Source: Cristatella mucedo (taxonomy: Eukaryota; Bryozoa; Phylactolaemata; Cristatellidae). Taken from it: a stretch of DNA of 62,000 nucleotides. A program made the position numbers and the translations under genes. A model generated the notes under the pieces. The model worked only from the letters and a program-made list of their open reading frames with translations, ran no database searches and had not been told where the DNA came from. Each line of letters opens with the position of its first letter. Positions within the stretch are counted from its first letter, which is position 1. This document shows, piece by piece, positions 1 to 9,552 of this stretch. Location: positions 1,855,001 to 1,917,000 of the forward strand of contig WPIO01000066.1 of NCBI GenBank assembly GCA_009760855.2, written 5' to 3'.

Positions 1-310
1 AGTCGGCGCGTGCGTCGGTCGAGACGCGCGCCGCCGATGCGAGCAGCTCGGAGCGAGCACGGGGAAACCCACGGCCACACACAGCCACGGAGCACGGACT
101 TAGGTGGTCACGTATTTCAGTGGCTCGAAGATGCCAGACGTCGGAGCGCGATGCATGCAGCTTACGAGATCAGCAAGGAGAGAACCTGGAATTCGGACTG
201 ACAGACAAAACCGTGACGCGATAGAAGGAAGGAAAAACGAGAACGAATGTGTGAGACAGAGAGGTGAAGGAGCGAGCGAAACCGAAATAGAGACGAAATA
301 GCAAGAGACT

Positions 311-344
<34 letters not shown>

Positions 345-542
345 GAACCGGACACGGGCACGTGGAGGCCAACCGAGTGACAGAGAGGATTAGAAATAGC
401 AAGGGGGCGAGAGAGACCAGAAGGCGAGGGCAGAAGAAAGAAAAGGGTAGAGCGATGGCCGAAGTGCAGCAGACGTGCAAGAGACGCACAGCCTCCTATC
501 CTATTACCTCCCCTCACCTATCGCATCCAATCGTCGCGTGCT
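1..542. other. GC-rich flank with (GACA)n
   Basis: The first bases are rich in CpG (clustered CGCG and GCGC), so the window may open at the edge of a CpG island. A perfect GACA tetranucleotide run of about eight units lies at 311-344, with related AGAG/GACAG sequence around it. Open frames here are low in complexity and I do not believe any is a gene. Confidence 0.5.
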
Positions 543-1254
543 CGTGAAGCATTCTTCTTGGCACGGGTCTCGTCGGCAGTGCCCAACTGCATGATTGTTC
601 GCTGTTAGGCGCGCAGGCGTCGGCATGCACGCCTATTTCTAGGTGCTCTGCCTCGCAATGGAAGAACTCGCACTATCTTAGAAGCAGCCGACTAGCGGCC
701 AGCCCAAGCCAGATCGGTAGACCAGGCACTGCCGAGCCACTCAAGGAAACTGTCAGTGCCCTCACAGCAGGCGACTCGAGTTCAGCATGGAATTGCCTTC
801 ACCCATATACCGATAGCTAGCCGCATGACAATACTAAGTCACATTATCTTGGCTTAGTCGGTTTAAATTGATCAGTGGCTGATCATGTCTCGCTCGCTCG
901 AATGTCATGCTCGCGACAATGCTGCCTGGGACGGCATCTCGATAGGGACGTGACAATGCTGCAAGATAGAGTTCAACGGCACGTGCTTTATCGTCATCGC
1001 CGGGAAACAAAATAGCTGGGCATTACTTCCAATGGCTATGCAGAAATACCGATGCATCCGGTGTCAGATCGGCAGCCTAAAGTAAAGTTCTTTGCGAGTT
1101 CTGGACCACTACGAAGGAAATACATCCAGCCACACGGATCCAGGCATAGCTGCAGGCTGTCGTGCCTTTCATAGATCTTTCATATGCCTTTCATTGGTTG
1201 CTGGGGTTCTCCTCGAGAGTTACGGCAGCCATCGTGGGTCAAATGATGAAAAGT
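543..1254. other. unassigned, no feature seen
   Basis: Mixed-composition sequence. I see no repeat family, convincing open frame or motif here. Confidence 0.4.
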
Positions 1255-1510
1255 AAATATTAGCTGATTTAACAGCCTCATTTGTATAGCGGCAGAAAAG
1301 CCTTTAGGGCTATCACCACTGCTTGCAGTCGTCAATAGAGGATCGCCTACTGCAGGATTCAAACCCACGAGCAAGGAAATAAAAGGATCGCCTACTGCCT
1401 CAGGATTCGAACCCACGACGTTGATCGTGAGGATCGATCGCAGCACCTGACCGTCAGGCGGTCAGGTGCTGCGATCGCAGCACCTGACCGCCTGGGCTAT
1501 CACGGCCCAT
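1255..1510 (-). mobile_element. SINE-beta copy with rearranged head
   Basis: Read on the minus strand this is a tRNA-derived SINE: A-box-like sequence near 1490-1500, B-box GGTTCGAATCC near 1405, and a tail with AGCC-N5-GGCT and CGCTATACAAA. Two rearrangements set it apart. The B-box segment is present twice (1340-1370 and 1385-1418). The region between the boxes holds a perfect 19-bp inverted repeat (1435-1453 and 1459-1477) plus a third direct copy (1472-1490). Both could arise by template switching during reverse transcription. A pol III head as rearranged as this may not be functional. Confidence 0.8.
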
Positions 1511-1752
1511 GGAAGCTAGAATGGTGCTTTCCGAGCTCAAACCAAATGAGAACTGGCTAATCAAATGCCGGCGTCATTTTTAAAGAGAGAGCTGAAGAAT
1601 TAAAAGCCCTCTTGCTTAACCTTGTCATTCTCATAGAACCTCCTTATTAAGTCTTGCCAAGGGAGCAGAGTGAGCCAGCAAAAGACTTGCGTTACCAAGG
1701 TTACCGTCTTTTGGCCCATCACTTACAGACCTTGCCACTTCTACGGGTTGTG

Positions 1753-1913
1753 TATATATATATATATATATATATATACATAATTCATCTATATAGCGCC
1801 CCAAGAGAACTTAATCTCTATTCAGCCGCTTCACATTTGCCTCGGGGCTCGAGCCCACGACCTCAGTCAGACCTTGGTCGGGGCGAGCACCTTAACCGCT
1901 AGACGAAACCAGC
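1753..1913 (-). mobile_element. SINE-alpha copy with (TA)n tail
   Basis: On the minus strand a tRNA-like head (TTAAGGTGCTCGCCCC as A box, GGGCTCGAGCC as B box) is followed by a tail with GAAGCGGCTGAATAGAGATT, AAGTTCTCTTGGGGCGCTAT and AATTAT. The tail is homologous to the LINE-alpha 3' hairpin. A (TA)n run at 1753-1778 lies at the 3' end and is probably its expanded terminal repeat. Confidence 0.82.
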
Positions 1914-2697
1914 TCTCTTATATAAGGCAAATGGCAGGCGAGCATTTGAGAGGACTCATGTGCACACGTACCCCGACGTCGCAACGAAAGTACTTCATTG
2001 TCTTCACTGTCTTCACGTATTTATTGGCTATATACGTCTGAGATTGGCTCATAAGCACCCTAATCGCATAAGGAACGCCAGCGGACCCACCTCCAACCGT
2101 GGAAAAAACTAACTCGTGAAGTTGAAGAGCAGTCTAAGGCGACGTCACCTCGAGACGTCGGAGCGTGTACAAGCTATTCCCAACGGAATGCAGCTCAACG
2201 AAGATCTAGTAAATGTATGCCCGGCCGGTCGGTCGGATAGGTTACCGAGTAGTTTGCCCGTTTGCCCTTTTCAATTAAAGCTTTAATCGACATGCAAGGA
2301 ATGCTGTGGCCACACGTTTTGTGACCAACTGCACTACTCGCCATGGCGATGTCGCAATGTTCTTTAAGTGCGACTTGTGCATCTGTCAGCCAGTTTGTCC
2401 GTCAGTCAGTCTGTTTTTCTGTTTCGCTCACTGGATTTGTTTCTCACTCAGAATCTCTCACGATCTTGCCCTCTCTCCTCTTTCCCACAATTGCTCCTAT
2501 TCTGTCTCTCCTCTCTCAAGTTTTGAAAAAAGCTCCAACCATTCGTCCTCCAATCAGTTCACCCAGTGATTTCACAAGTAAGTTCGTTCTCCTTCTCTCT
2601 CATATTCACTCACTCGCACTATTTTCTCCGGCCCTCTCTCATTTCTATCATACTCTTCATTTCAATCTCACTTTCTCAATCTCTGTCTCTTTCTCCT
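1914..2697. other. unassigned, becoming pyrimidine-rich
   Basis: No repeat family is recognised from 1914 to 2400. From about 2400 the plus strand is increasingly C/T-rich and grades into the large CT array. The open frames are Ser/Leu-rich by-products of this composition. Confidence 0.5.
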
Positions 2698-2799
2698 TTC
2701 TTATCCTCTCTCTCTCTCTCTCCCTCCCTCTCTTCCTCCCTCTCTCTGTCTCTCTATGTCTCTCTCTCTCTCTCTGTCTCAGTCTGCCTGTCTCTCTCT

Positions 2800-2838
<39 letters not shown>

Positions 2839-2867
2839 CCTCTTTCTCTCCCTCTTTCTCTCCCTCT

Positions 2868-2964
<97 letters not shown>

Positions 2965-2977
2965 CCTTCTCTCTCTC

Positions 2978-3059
<82 letters not shown>

Positions 3060-3127
3060 CTCTCTCTCTCTCTCTCTCCCTCCCTCTCTCTCCCTCCTCT
3101 CCCTCTCTCTCTCTCTTCCCTCTCTCC

Positions 3128-3211
<84 letters not shown>

Positions 3212-3224
3212 TCTCTCTCCCTCC

Positions 3225-3263
<39 letters not shown>

Positions 3264-3480
3264 TTTCTCTCCCTCTCTCATTCTCTCTCTCTCTCACATT
3301 CTCTCTCTCCCCCCTCTCTCTCCCCTCTCCCTCTCTCTCTCTCTCCCTCTCTCCCTTTCTCTCTCTTTCTCTCCCTTCTCCCCCTCTCTCTCTTTCTCTC
3401 TGCCTCTTTTTCTCTTCTTTCTCTATCTGCCTCCGTCGCTCTCCGTCGTCTTTCTCCCTCGTCTTGCCATCGTCTTTTAA
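2698..3480. repeat. (CT)n / (GA)n microsatellite, about 0.8 kb
   Basis: An almost uninterrupted run of CT dinucleotides on the plus strand, broken by CCT, CCCT, TTT and CAT variants. The longest pure stretches are at 2990-3056 and 3136-3206. All long Ser/Leu and Arg/Glu frames here are artefacts. Homopurine/homopyrimidine mirror sequence of this length can form triplex (H-DNA) in principle. Confidence 0.97.
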
Positions 3481-3823
3481 GACTCTCTCTGTTCACTTAG
3501 TCTTTTCGTCCACCCCCCCCCCCAAGGATCATTCTGTCACTCAAATCCTCAAACGACCTTTCGTTTTGTCTTGAGGCAGGCCTTGCGAACGGGGCCTTTA
3601 AAACGCACCTCATTTTGCCTCCAGTTAGCCGCCAGCGATGGCTGCCAGTCGGGATGGCTTAACACTCTGCCAGTCATCCCGACTAACTGACTCCCCTTCT
3701 CCTGTGGTGGCTGCTAGTCTGATCTCTTCTCCTGTAGTGGCATGGCGACTGCCTAGGTCGCAGTTGCAACCCAGCTGGACGAGCCGACCCCTCCTGCAGG
3801 TAGGGAACTAGATCGCAGGCTTG
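3481..3823. other. unassigned; short direct repeats
   Basis: Holds a C run at about 3515-3525 and a loose duplication of a GCCAGTC..GGATGGCT-like segment near 3640-3700. No gene is seen. Confidence 0.4.
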
Positions 3824-3915
3824 GATGATGATAATAATAATAATAATCAGTTGTATAGCGCCCTCGGAGAGCTTAATCTCTTTCTATGCACTTTACATAT
3901 TCTGCGAAGGAAATA
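3824..3915 (-). mobile_element. LINE-alpha/SINE-alpha 3' tail fragment
   Basis: (ATA)n at 3829-3848 (the TTA tail seen in reverse) is followed by the diagnostic hairpin sequence: TATAGCGCCCTCGGAGAGCT, AATCTC and the CACTTTACAT block. The TTGTATAGCGCC spelling is SINE-alpha-like, while the downstream GCACTTTACAT is LINE-alpha-like. Only the extreme 3' end is present. Confidence 0.75.
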
Positions 3916-4129
3916 CTGCAAAGGATCGATCGCACAGCATCGATCAGAACAGACAGACAGCTTGACAGATCGCGTGGAAACCCGTTCGTGCAGCCAGACT
4001 CCACCCCAGCGAACCCAACCCCCCCCCCCCCCACTACCCCCAGCTGACGTACCACGTAAACGTCACAGCCACTGCTCAGCGAAAGAAACACGAGTTCTTG
4101 CAACCGCGACAGGGGTCCGAGCGACGCCT

Positions 4130-5740
4130 CTGAGCTCTACCTTGGAGGCGGCGAGCAGCGGCGGCGGAAAGTGGTGCCGAAAAGCCGTACACGCCAAAGC
4201 TATACGTGCGGGGCCGTTGGAAGCGGTGGAAGACCGGACGCTGTTGGGGTGGGGGCTACCGGGACATTGTCCCCGGAGAGCCGCGTTCGAAGGAAGGGGG
4301 AGGGGTAGTCTGCGAGAGGAACGTCCCGTCGGGGCGCCTGGAAAGCGCTGGCCGACTACAGTGCCGCTCAGAGGGCGACCGGACGGGCGGGAAGCCACGC
4401 GACGGACGGAGTCGCGACTACACGGCGGTGGCGGCGGCGGGCGACCACTCACCGGTCCGGGGCGGCGGCGGCGGCGCGCGTGGCGCTGCGGCAGAGGCCG
4501 CTAGTAGCCGGCGACGCCGCTCAGAGCTTCGAGCTTCGAGCGTGGCCCGGCGGCGGCGGCCGCCTCGCGGCTGCTGGCGTTGGCTGCGTTGGCTGCGTTG
4601 GCTCCTGTACTTACTGCAACGTCAGAATCCATCGGGCAACCGTGTGAGAATCTGCGAGCTCCTCAGCTGCAGCGGCGGCTGCGGCGGCGGCGGGCGGCGG
4701 CGTTGCGAGGCGCGCGTCCAGTGGCGCGCGATCGCCGCCAAGCAAGCGCCGCCCACAAAAACCCGAGCGCTTCGGCAGCGGCTCGCGCCGCTACTGGTCG
4801 CAGCGGCTGCATGTCAAAGGTATCCAGGTCAAGCGTCTCGAAATTACCTCGCTCTGTCCAAAACAACTCCGCACGGACGAGCCGCGATCGGCTGGGTCTG
4901 GCCGGCCCCGGGGGGGGGGACGCTGGGGTACCAGGCGAGGGGGTCGGGAGGTCTAGCGGTTCGAGCGACGACGTGGGGGCAGATCGCCGCGTGGCTCCAC
5001 AGGCAGCGAGCGATTGGGGCTCCCCTGCTCCCCTCCTGCAGGAGCGTTTATTTCCGAAACCGGGTCCTCACCAATAGCCGTCCCGGCAGCAGGTAGCGTC
5101 TGCAAAAAGTCACCCCGAAACCCGTGGCCTCCATCGTCGGCGCCCGCCGACTCTCGGCGAGTATCTCGCTCGCTGAGAGGTCCTCGACGCCAGCCACAAG
5201 GGCAGCTGCCCGACGTGCGATGGCGGACCGCCGGCCGGCGAGATAAATATTCCTCGCAGGGCTCTTTTTCCGGCCGGGCGGCCTCGCGCTGCCGATTCGA
5301 TTGCAGAACAGAGCCAGAAGCTCAGCCTACGCCGATCGGGTGAGGCTGGGGGGCACTGTCGAGCGGCGGATCGCCGCTCGACAGTGGGGGTGGGGCGGGG
5401 CACGATCGAACGCCAGCGGAGGCAGGCAGGCGCCGACGGGCGTGCCGTCGGGCCGCGCGGTGGCGCGGCGCGGCGCTGAGCGTGCACGGACGCGGCTGAG
5501 CTGTCTCTCAGACCACCGCAGTGAAACGCTCGAGCGGCAGCAGTCGGATGAGGCGGCAGCGCTCATTTCCACGAGGCTTCGTCCGCACAGCCAGCGGAGT
5601 GCGACCGCTCTGCTCAAATTTGCCTAGGCGAAGATTCGGCCGAGGCGGCCGAGCAGCCGAGCTGGAATCGGCGAGTGCAGGGCCCGCTAGAGGGCAACCG
5701 CCGGAAGTGGGAAGCCGAAGAAGCGGGAATCGCCGGGGGT
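4130..5740. promoter_or_regulatory. CpG island (possible promoter region)
   Basis: A 1.6-kb block of very high G+C with dense CpG, GCG and CGG runs (for example 4425-4500, 4540-4570 and 4672-4710). Such islands mark promoters in vertebrates and many invertebrates, but I could not fix a TSS, a start codon or a splice site. Several frames of 100-300 codons are open in this block on both strands. This is expected because GC-rich DNA has few stop codons, and the translations are Arg/Ala/Gly-rich without domain features. Confidence 0.5.
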
Positions 5741-5745
5741 CTTGA

Positions 5746-5772
5746 CCCCCCCCCCCCCCCCCCCCCCCCCCC
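5746..5772. repeat. poly-C run (27 C)
   Basis: A homopolymer of 27 C on the plus strand, flanked by GGGGGTCTTGA on the left and GGGGTCC on the right, so the ends can also pair as short hairpins. It is the longest of about ten C/G runs in the window (others near 4020, 6651, 14826, 22370, 37187). Run length may be uncertain in sequencing. Confidence 0.95.
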
Positions 5773-5937
5773 GGGGTCCTTAGCTCCGGGACTAACGTTC
5801 GTGCACTGCACGAGCCAGGTCGCCAGTTCCGGTCGTGCGAGGGGTGCAGGACCGATGGCCTTCGATGAGACTCTTCGCCGCCGCCGCCGCCGCTATACAA
5901 TCGGCTGCCCGTGGCTTTTCCTTCACCTTCTGCTTCC

Positions 5938-5976
5938 TTGCGGAGGCTGCAGTCTCAGGAAATGCAGCCTCCGCAA
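5938..5976. repeat. perfect 14-bp inverted repeat (hairpin)
   Basis: Arms TTGCGGAGGCTGCA (5938-5951) and its exact complement (5963-5976) are separated by 11 nt. It lies just downstream of the CpG island and just after a CCG run. Confidence 0.85.
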
Positions 5977-6824
5977 ATATGCGCGATCGGTGAGATGCAC
6001 AGGCGAGGTAGGCTGGGCCGCGTACTAACGATGGCAGTTAGAAAGGCACGGCTGAGCCAGTGGAGGGATAGCTGAACGACGTCGATGCGACGCTGTGCTT
6101 CCCTCTCGCTCCGTTCTTGCGAACGCACGAGCGTATTTAGCCCAGAGAGCAGTGCGGTACTTGTAAGCATTGCTTTTCGAAGGTGCAAGCCCAGAGAAAC
6201 GCACTGAAAGACTACGGGCGGGCGCGTCGCGAACGCCATGCTGACGTCTCTGTTCAGGGAGAGTCGAACGGAGATCTCGCAGCAAATCACGTCGGCAATG
6301 GCCGTTGTTTCGGGGACAGGACGAGGATGAGCAGGAGAAGGAGGAAGAGGTCGAGAAGGACGAAATAGATGAGGGAGAGACTGAGATAGAGTGACAGGCA
6401 AACTGAGGCTGACTGGATTGAGACAGGTGTATGCGTCCGAACTTTTAGCTCTCTTTTAGCAGCCGACTTCCTGCCCAGCCTGCATCTTGCAGCAGCCAGG
6501 CAATATTACGTCAGGGGCATCGGCCGGTGGCCAGAGGCCGGTTCAGTTCAGAGCACCAGGCACCAGGATCGTAGCAGTTTTGCATGCCTAGAAAGGCTCG
6601 CGCACAAGGGAGCAGTTGTCGGCAAACTTCACCCCCACCTGGATCTTTGCCCCCCCCCCCCCGCCCGAGAGTAAGTAAGGTGCTTGCACCACAGCTCTGC
6701 AGCCCTGCCCCTGATAAACAAACACCAGTGGCAATATCACCGAAATTCGCAGAGCATAAAGGCGGCACTCAGCAGCTGCATACATGTGTGCATCTATCGC
6801 CGTCTATAAATACACAACGCGACA
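5977..6824. other. unassigned
   Basis: No family or convincing ORF is recognised. A C run interrupted by one G lies at 6651-6664. Confidence 0.4.
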
Positions 6825-7040
6825 CACATTACACGGCCCGGCATAGTTTCTTACAGCATGCTCATAGCCTAAAAGGCTTTCAGTAGGCATGCGGTAGCCG
6901 ACAGATTTAATCTCACACGTCAAAGTGAAAGCACGAGCATCGCTGCGAGACGGAGACAGTCCCATGTCGTCGAACGCCCTGGAGGGCAGGCTATGAGACA
7001 GTCTGGGGCCGAAGCCGAAGCTGGCATTGGGAAAGCAAAG
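6825..7040 (-). mobile_element. degenerate LINE-beta 3' fragment
   Basis: Minus-strand sequence matches the end of LINE-beta in diverged form: CATAGCCTAAAAGGCTTTC near 6865, CGGTAGCCGACAGATT near 6891, then AGTCTGGGGCCGAAGC near 7000, where younger copies have the block encoding SSAGPRLWNS. Confidence 0.65.
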
Positions 7041-7052
7041 GTGCCCCTTAGT

Positions 7053-7112
7053 CTTAGCCCATGGAATAGGTGCTCGCTCTTCCCGGTCCGGATCGTGGGT
7101 TCGAGTCATGTG
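7053..7112 (+). mobile_element. tRNA-like SINE head
   Basis: AGCCCATGGAATAGGTGCTC resembles an A box and GTGGGTTCGAGTC is a good B box 30 nt later. This is the spacing of a tRNA-derived pol III promoter. It lies about 60 bp upstream of a LINE-alpha-type 3' tail in the same orientation, so the two may form one SINE. The intervening GA-rich sequence is not seen in other copies. Confidence 0.5.
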
Positions 7113-7172
7113 GCGGTGTGGAGGTTTTTTGTGGAGGAGGAGGAAAGCAAAGAGGAAAGGAGTAGAAGTAAG

Positions 7173-7302
7173 AGTTGTCTATCAAGCACGATATTACTCA
7201 CCACTCAATTGCATTTCACTTTGCAGCTAATGTAAGGCGCCTAGAGAGAGATTGAGTTCTCTGAGGGCGCTTTATCAAGTGCATTTCTATTATTATTAAG
7301 TA
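7173..7302 (+). mobile_element. LINE-alpha 3' end
   Basis: Matches the conserved LINE-alpha terminus in order: ATCAAGCACGATATTACTCA, TTGCATTTCACTTTGCAG, AGGCGCC, GAGATTGAGTTCTCTGAGGG, CGCTTTATCAAGTGCA and a short (TTA)n. The terminal stem GGCGCC/GGGCGC is intact. Confidence 0.88.
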
Positions 7303-7384
7303 GGAGGAGAAAAATGAGTATGAGGAGGAGAAGGAGGAGGAGGAAGAGGAGAGTGAGGATATTGTAGCGGAGGAGGAAGAGAAT
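7303..7384 (+). repeat. (AGG)n-like purine run
   Basis: Irregular GGA/AGG triplet repeat following the LINE-alpha tail and leading into the palindrome at 7385. Confidence 0.8.
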
Positions 7385-7436
7385 GAGCTGCGCAGCAGGA
7401 GCAGCAGCTGCTGCTGCTGCTCCTGCTGCGCAGCTC
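7385..7436. repeat. 52-bp near-perfect palindrome
   Basis: The 24-nt arm at 7385-7408 (starts GAGCTGCGCAGCAGG, ends CAGCAGC) is repeated exactly in reverse complement at 7413-7436, around a 4-nt centre. The centre of the palindrome is CAG/CTG-rich. Confidence 0.93.
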
Positions 7437-7849
7437 TATGTACGGCCACGAATAGCACAGGCGCGGCCAGTCGGTGCGTCCGAGAAAGGTCAGGTAGGGA
7501 CAGTAATGGGATTCTGGAATCCCTATACCGTGAGTAGCAGCTGCAGGGCCGATCAGTACGTCGGGGAAAGGGCGCGATCTAATTGGCTCCAGAAGCTTTA
7601 TACTTGGAAAGGGTGCCTTCCGCCAGGGAGTGCAGGTTCGGCTCACCACTCCAGGTTGTCTCGAGGCCTGCGCTCTAGTACAAGATTGCTCTCGGTTGCC
7701 ATTTGATGACCGCTGGCCCGACTATACAGAGGAGAGTGCTTGCACAAAGCCAGCGACACCCGGCTCACAATCAGCATAGCTTCCTAGTCCTGATGCAAAA
7801 ATTTACTGGCGAGCAACGAAATAAAAAAAGAAGGAAAGAGAAGCCGGGA
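7437..7849. other. unassigned
   Basis: No gene or repeat family is recognised. Confidence 0.35.
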
Positions 7850-7988
7850 AAGTCAAGTAGAAGAAGGAAGGGGTGATGGAGGTCAGGTAGAAGGGGTAAG
7901 TACTGGGGTAAGTCAAGTAGAAGTGGGAAGGAGTGATGGAGATCATGTAGAAGGGGTAAGTAGTGGGGTAAGTCAAGTAGAAGTGGAA
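7850..7988 (+). repeat. 60-bp tandem repeat, about 2.3 units
   Basis: The word AAGTCAAGTAGAAG starts at 7850, 7910 and 7970, giving an exact 60-bp period. Within each unit, TAGAAGG(A/G)GTAAGTA recurs, so the unit itself has internal similarity. Purine-rich on the plus strand. Confidence 0.9.
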
Positions 7989-8084
7989 ATGAAGAGGTGC
8001 TGAAGGAATCAGTGAAACATATACATGTGGAAAAGGGTCCTCAATTAAACATCGGGGAGAGGGAAGTTGAGCAGAGATCAATAT

Positions 8085-8692
8085 AAATTAAGTATGCATG
8101 TATGTATTTCCGCCTGTAACTCCACAAAGCCATAAAGACTATGTGGGTGTTACGAAGGAGAGTTTTGTATAGCGCACTCACAGCCTAAGCGGCTTTTGGT
8201 ACGCATTCGGTAGCCAACAGACTTCCTCTCACGAGACCAAGAGAAAGTGGGACGCATAGCAGAGTCAGGAGAGCAGCTGAGGTAGTGAGTGGCATGGAAG
8301 TAGCAGCTCAGAACCGCTGGAAAGGATGAGCCATAGTCGGCAGCAGGAGAGTAGTTATCGTTGCGTAAGAATTGTGGAGGTGAGTTCCACAGTCCAGGAC
8401 CTGCAGAGCTAAAGCTTCTGTCGCCAACGGTCTTTAAGCGGAGGAATGTTACAGCTAATTTATTGTCCACACGGCACCTGAGGGCACGAACAGGCTGAAA
8501 CTGATGCAGCAGTTCAGCTAGGTACGAAGGAGCCAAGCCGTGGCGGGCCTTGTGGGTCAGCGTAAGAACTTTGCTCTGCATCCGTTGCTCAATCGGCATC
8601 CATCCTAGCTCTTTTAGCAATGGAGACGCGTGCTCAAACCTCTGGGACTTGAAGGCTAGCCTTGCAGCCATATTCAGTCAGCTGCAGTGGCC
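8085..8692 (-). mobile_element. LINE-beta copy, 5' truncated
   Basis: On the minus strand the copy runs from the C-terminal region of the ORF through the 3' UTR. It reads CGCTATACAAAACTCTCC, then GTTACAGGCGGAAATACAT. The coding part is open (8150-8671). The 5' end is truncated as in target-primed reverse transcription. Confidence 0.9.
8150..8671 (-). pseudogene. LINE-beta C-terminal ORF remnant
   Basis: About 173 codons open to the end. The translation contains FKSQRFEHASPLL, LGWMPIEQRMQSKVL, ARHGLAPSYLAELL, RLKTVGDRSFSSAGPGLWNS and ending SVGYRMRTKSRLGCECAIQ. The LGW.P..QR..SK / GLAP.YL.ELL pattern is the region that follows the reverse transcriptase in CR1/L2/Jockey-group LINEs. The RT catalytic core is missing, so no activity is expected. 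It is 80-90 per cent similar by eye to the copies at 56846 and 28557. I read it as a dead retrotransposon fragment. Confidence 0.85.
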
Positions 8693-8769
8693 TAGTTGCT
8701 TTGTTAGGTAGCCCCGGCCAAAGGGAAGTATAATTATCAAGCCGAGACAGAACTAAGAAGCTACTTAAA

Positions 8770-8905
8770 TTTTAATAAATATAATTCATTTGTATAGCAC
8801 CCTAAGAGAAAAAATCTATATTCAGGCACTTGATGTATACCGAAGGGCTCGAGAATATAACAATGTGCATCAAATGCATTCACATAGACCGTGGTTTGCA
8901 GCTGG
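8770..8905 (-). mobile_element. SINE-alpha copy, degenerate head
   Basis: The 3' part is clear on the minus strand (AATTCATTTGTATAGCACCC on plus, then AAGAGAA and ATCTATATTCAGGCACTT). The head is decayed: GGGCTCGAGAATATAAC stands where the B box should be, and the A box is not convincing. Confidence 0.7.
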
Positions 8906-8921
8906 GACAAACTATCGCGGC

Positions 8922-8927
8922 AAGAGA

Positions 8928-8980
<53 letters not shown>
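8922..8980 (+). repeat. (GA)n microsatellite
   Basis: About 57 bp of GA dinucleotides directly abutting the 5' truncation point of the LINE-alpha copy that starts at 8982. Confidence 0.95.
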
Positions 8981-8982
<2 letters not shown>

Positions 8983-9370
8983 ACTAACTCACTAGTTATG
9001 GGCAAACCCAGTGTGATTCAGAGATTGGAAAGGCTGTCACTCAAAATTGGCTCTGCCAGCATATCTCCCGTCGAATCAGCTCGAAATCTAGGTGTCATAT
9101 TCCAAAGCGACCTCTCGTTAGACGACCATATCAGCTCCACAGTCAAATCTGCCTATTTTCAGCTTCACAACATTGCTAAAATTCGGGCTTGTTTAGATAA
9201 GGATACCACGTCTAAGTTGGTCCATGCATTCGTGACATCTCGTCTCGACTTCTGCAACTCACTGCTTACTGGCCTATCAGCATATGCGATCAGGCGATTG
9301 CAGCTGGTGCAAAACTCTGCAGCTAGGCTTGTCTGTCGTGAGCGTAGCAGTAGCCACATTACTCCCTTTA

Positions 9371-9552
9371 CGGTGAGCCGTGATGGCACACTAGGTAAGG
9401 CGGTTGCTTTCACGACCTCGGTCCCGAGGTCGTGGGTTCGATTCCTGCGGTGGGCGATTCTTTATCGCCACTGCAAGCGGTGGTGATAGCCGTGAAGGCC
9501 CTTCAGTCGCTATACAAAAATAGGCTGTTTAATCAGCTTGGATTTTTTTTTT
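9371..9552 (+). mobile_element. SINE-beta, full length, nested in LINE-alpha
   Basis: Begins GGTGAGCCGTGATGGC. The A box is ACTAGGTAAGGCGG and the B box GGGTTCGATTCC. Between them is the palindrome 9411-9434 (arms CACGACCTCGG and CCGAGGTCGTG). The body GCGGTGGGCGAT..TATCGCCACTGC and tail AGCCGTGAAGGCC, CGCTATACAAAAATAGGCTG, TCAGCTTGGATTTTTTTT follow. LINE sequence TTACTCC is present on both sides, consistent with an imperfect target-site duplication. Confidence 0.93.

Noticed and set aside
2343-3574. Long Ser/Leu-rich and Arg/Glu-rich open frames
   Set aside because: They are translations of the (CT)n array. The same occurs at 37840-38472, 44411-44677, 49424-50133 and 58108-58222.
4206-5096. 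296-codon frame in the CpG island
   Set aside because: Arg/Gly/Ala-rich, no domain, competing open frames on other strands. Stop codons are rare in such GC-rich DNA.
9371-9552. A functional tRNA gene
   Set aside because: The A and B boxes are tRNA-like, but no cloverleaf forms and the same sequence is dispersed in many copies with a SINE body.
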